Shown: positions 5,678 through 6,205 of the stretch, in pieces
How positions within the stretch are numbered: position 1 is the stretch's first letter
How the letters are laid out: every line of letters begins with the position of its first letter
NCBI GenBank assembly: GCA_016839545.1
Contig: JAEOUB010000069.1
Location: 1-6,205 of the forward strand
DNA: 6,205 nt
Reading direction: 5' to 3'
Origin: Candidatus Kariarchaeota archaeon
GTDB lineage: Archaea; Asgardarchaeota; Heimdallarchaeia; Heimdallarchaeales; Kariarchaeaceae
Notes under the pieces: model-generated
The model's database searches: none
What the model saw: only the letters and a program-made list of their open reading frames with translations
What the model was told of the DNA's origin: nothing
Program-made: the position numbers and the translations under genes

Positions 5678-6133
5678 TCTACGAGATCTGACAATCAACG
5701 CCAGAGGGAACACCATGAACCAGCCCCAGAGCGGCGTAGGTTCAATATCTGTGGTCTCAGACCCGCTGGTAGGTTCAATACCGAAGGCAATTGAGACATT
5801 ACTCCAGATTGAAGCACCGTTGCCAAAGACATTGACATTGAAGGAATAACTGCCAGATGCTGGAGAGTCAACCCGGTACCTGATCTCATTGTCTGATACC
5901 ATATCCTGATCGACCAGTTGGTCAGTCACATTGATATTGGTCATATAGATCTCATAATCGAGATCATTGGCATTTTCCAGCTCCCAGATCAGTGTTACTG
6001 CATCTCCCACCTGCGATACACTATCGGCAGGGGAAGAGATGAATACTGGCTGCTGGTTGACAACGAGTGCCTGGCTTCCTGCAATCAGGAAAACCAGAAC
6101 ACCAAGTGAGATGATTGGTAGAAGCTTTCTCAT
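5669..6133 (-). CDS. exported, C-terminally membrane-anchored protein with Ig-like beta domain
   Basis: A 154-residue surface-type protein. Residues 1-22 are a signal peptide (MRK, hydrophobic LLPIISLGVLVFLIAG, then SQA as a likely cleavage site). Residues 28-118 look like one Ig/PKD-like beta sandwich: PVFISSPADSVSQVGDAVTL opens it, IWELENANDLDYEIYMTN follows, and SGSYSFNVNVFGNG (93-106) is near the end. This SPAD...VG...W...YEIY pattern resembles repeats in exported archaeal proteins. NVT (68-70) and NVS (112-114) are possible N-glycosylation sites. A Thr/Ser/Glu stalk (121-133) leads to a short helix PLWGWFMVFPLALIV (134-148) and RSRRSR, a membrane anchor or archaeosortase-like tail; no canonical PGF motif is present. 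ATG 6133 has a strong AAGGAGG 7 nt upstream and overlaps the previous gene's TGA as ATGA, so the two are translationally coupled. Confidence 0.8.
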   Translation of the reverse strand: MRKLLPIISLGVLVFLIAGSQALVVNQQPVFISSPADSVSQVGDAVTLIWELENANDLDYEIYMTNINVTDQLVDQDMVSDNEIRYRVDSPASGSYSFNVNVFGNGASIWSNVSIAFGIEPTSGSETTDIEPTPLWGWFMVFPLALIVRSRRSR

Positions 6134-6205
6134 AATAATTCCTCCTTCCTTCTGACAACTACACCCAAACCGAGCAGAGCAAGGACAAAAAAGCCTAGGC
6201 TGCCA
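6130..6205 (-). CDS. C-terminal end of a membrane-anchored protein (partial)
   Basis: The frame open at the right edge ends in TGA at 6132-6130 and encodes a hydrophobic helix (GSLGFFVLALLGLGVVV) followed by the basic tail RRKEELL. This is the typical C-terminal anchor of an exported protein: a helix and then a positively charged cytosolic end. Its stop overlaps the ATG of the 154-residue exported protein (ATGA), so both lie in one leftward operon that begins outside the window. Only about 24 residues are visible, so the rest of the protein is unknown. Confidence 0.6.
   Translation of the reverse strand, partial: GSLGFFVLALLGLGVVVRRKEELL
6141..6147 (-). promoter_or_regulatory. strong Shine-Dalgarno AAGGAGG
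   Basis: Read leftward, AAGGAGG lies 7 nt before ATG 6133 and inside the last codons of the upstream gene. It is the best ribosome site of any full-length gene in the window and fixes the start of the 154-residue exported protein within an operon. Confidence 0.75.

Overview
The window most likely comes from an archaeon, and an Asgard-type genome (Thor- or Heimdallarchaeia-like) is a reasonable but unproven guess. The reasons are AT-rich TATA-like boxes about 25-31 nt upstream of start codons that lack a good Shine-Dalgarno, a mix of leaderless-looking and SD-led genes, a leucine-rich-repeat protein, and small exported beta-rich proteins anchored by a C-terminal helix and an Arg tail. No rRNA, tRNA, transposase or CRISPR array is visible, so the assignment rests on gene style only.

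Layout: (1) Positions 1-3886 are read leftward. In order of transcription they hold a 721-residue molybdopterin oxidoreductase of the FdhF/YdeP type (3886-1721), an unrecognised 240-residue protein with a C-terminal coiled coil (1632-910), a four-cysteine C-GCAxxG-C-C redox-type protein (816-364), and a leucine-rich-repeat protein cut by the left edge. The LRR gene's natural ATG start (345) lies in a different frame from its repeats. (2) Positions 3887-4158 are an AT-rich divergent intergenic region. It contains a seven-codon mini-ORF with a strong SD, in frame with the oxidoreductase but ended by TAA. (3) Positions 4159-5677 are read rightward: a 58-residue single-helix membrane protein, an unrecognised 270-residue protein, and a one-helix membrane protein with a PH-like cytoplasmic domain. 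(4) Positions 5669-6205 are read leftward again: a 154-residue exported, C-terminally anchored beta-sandwich-like protein. It is preceded, with an ATGA overlap, by the tail of another membrane-anchored protein that runs off the right edge.

The only gene with a clear enzymatic class is the oxidoreductase. It keeps the formate-dehydrogenase-type Cys-His and Arg positions, but no partner subunit (iron-sulfur, flavin or cytochrome) and no FdhD are in the window. The rightward trio and the right-end pair are small membrane or surface proteins of unknown role. I see no convincing new multi-gene system. The best second looks are the broken LRR start, the mini-ORF before the oxidoreductase, and the cluster of small membrane proteins.
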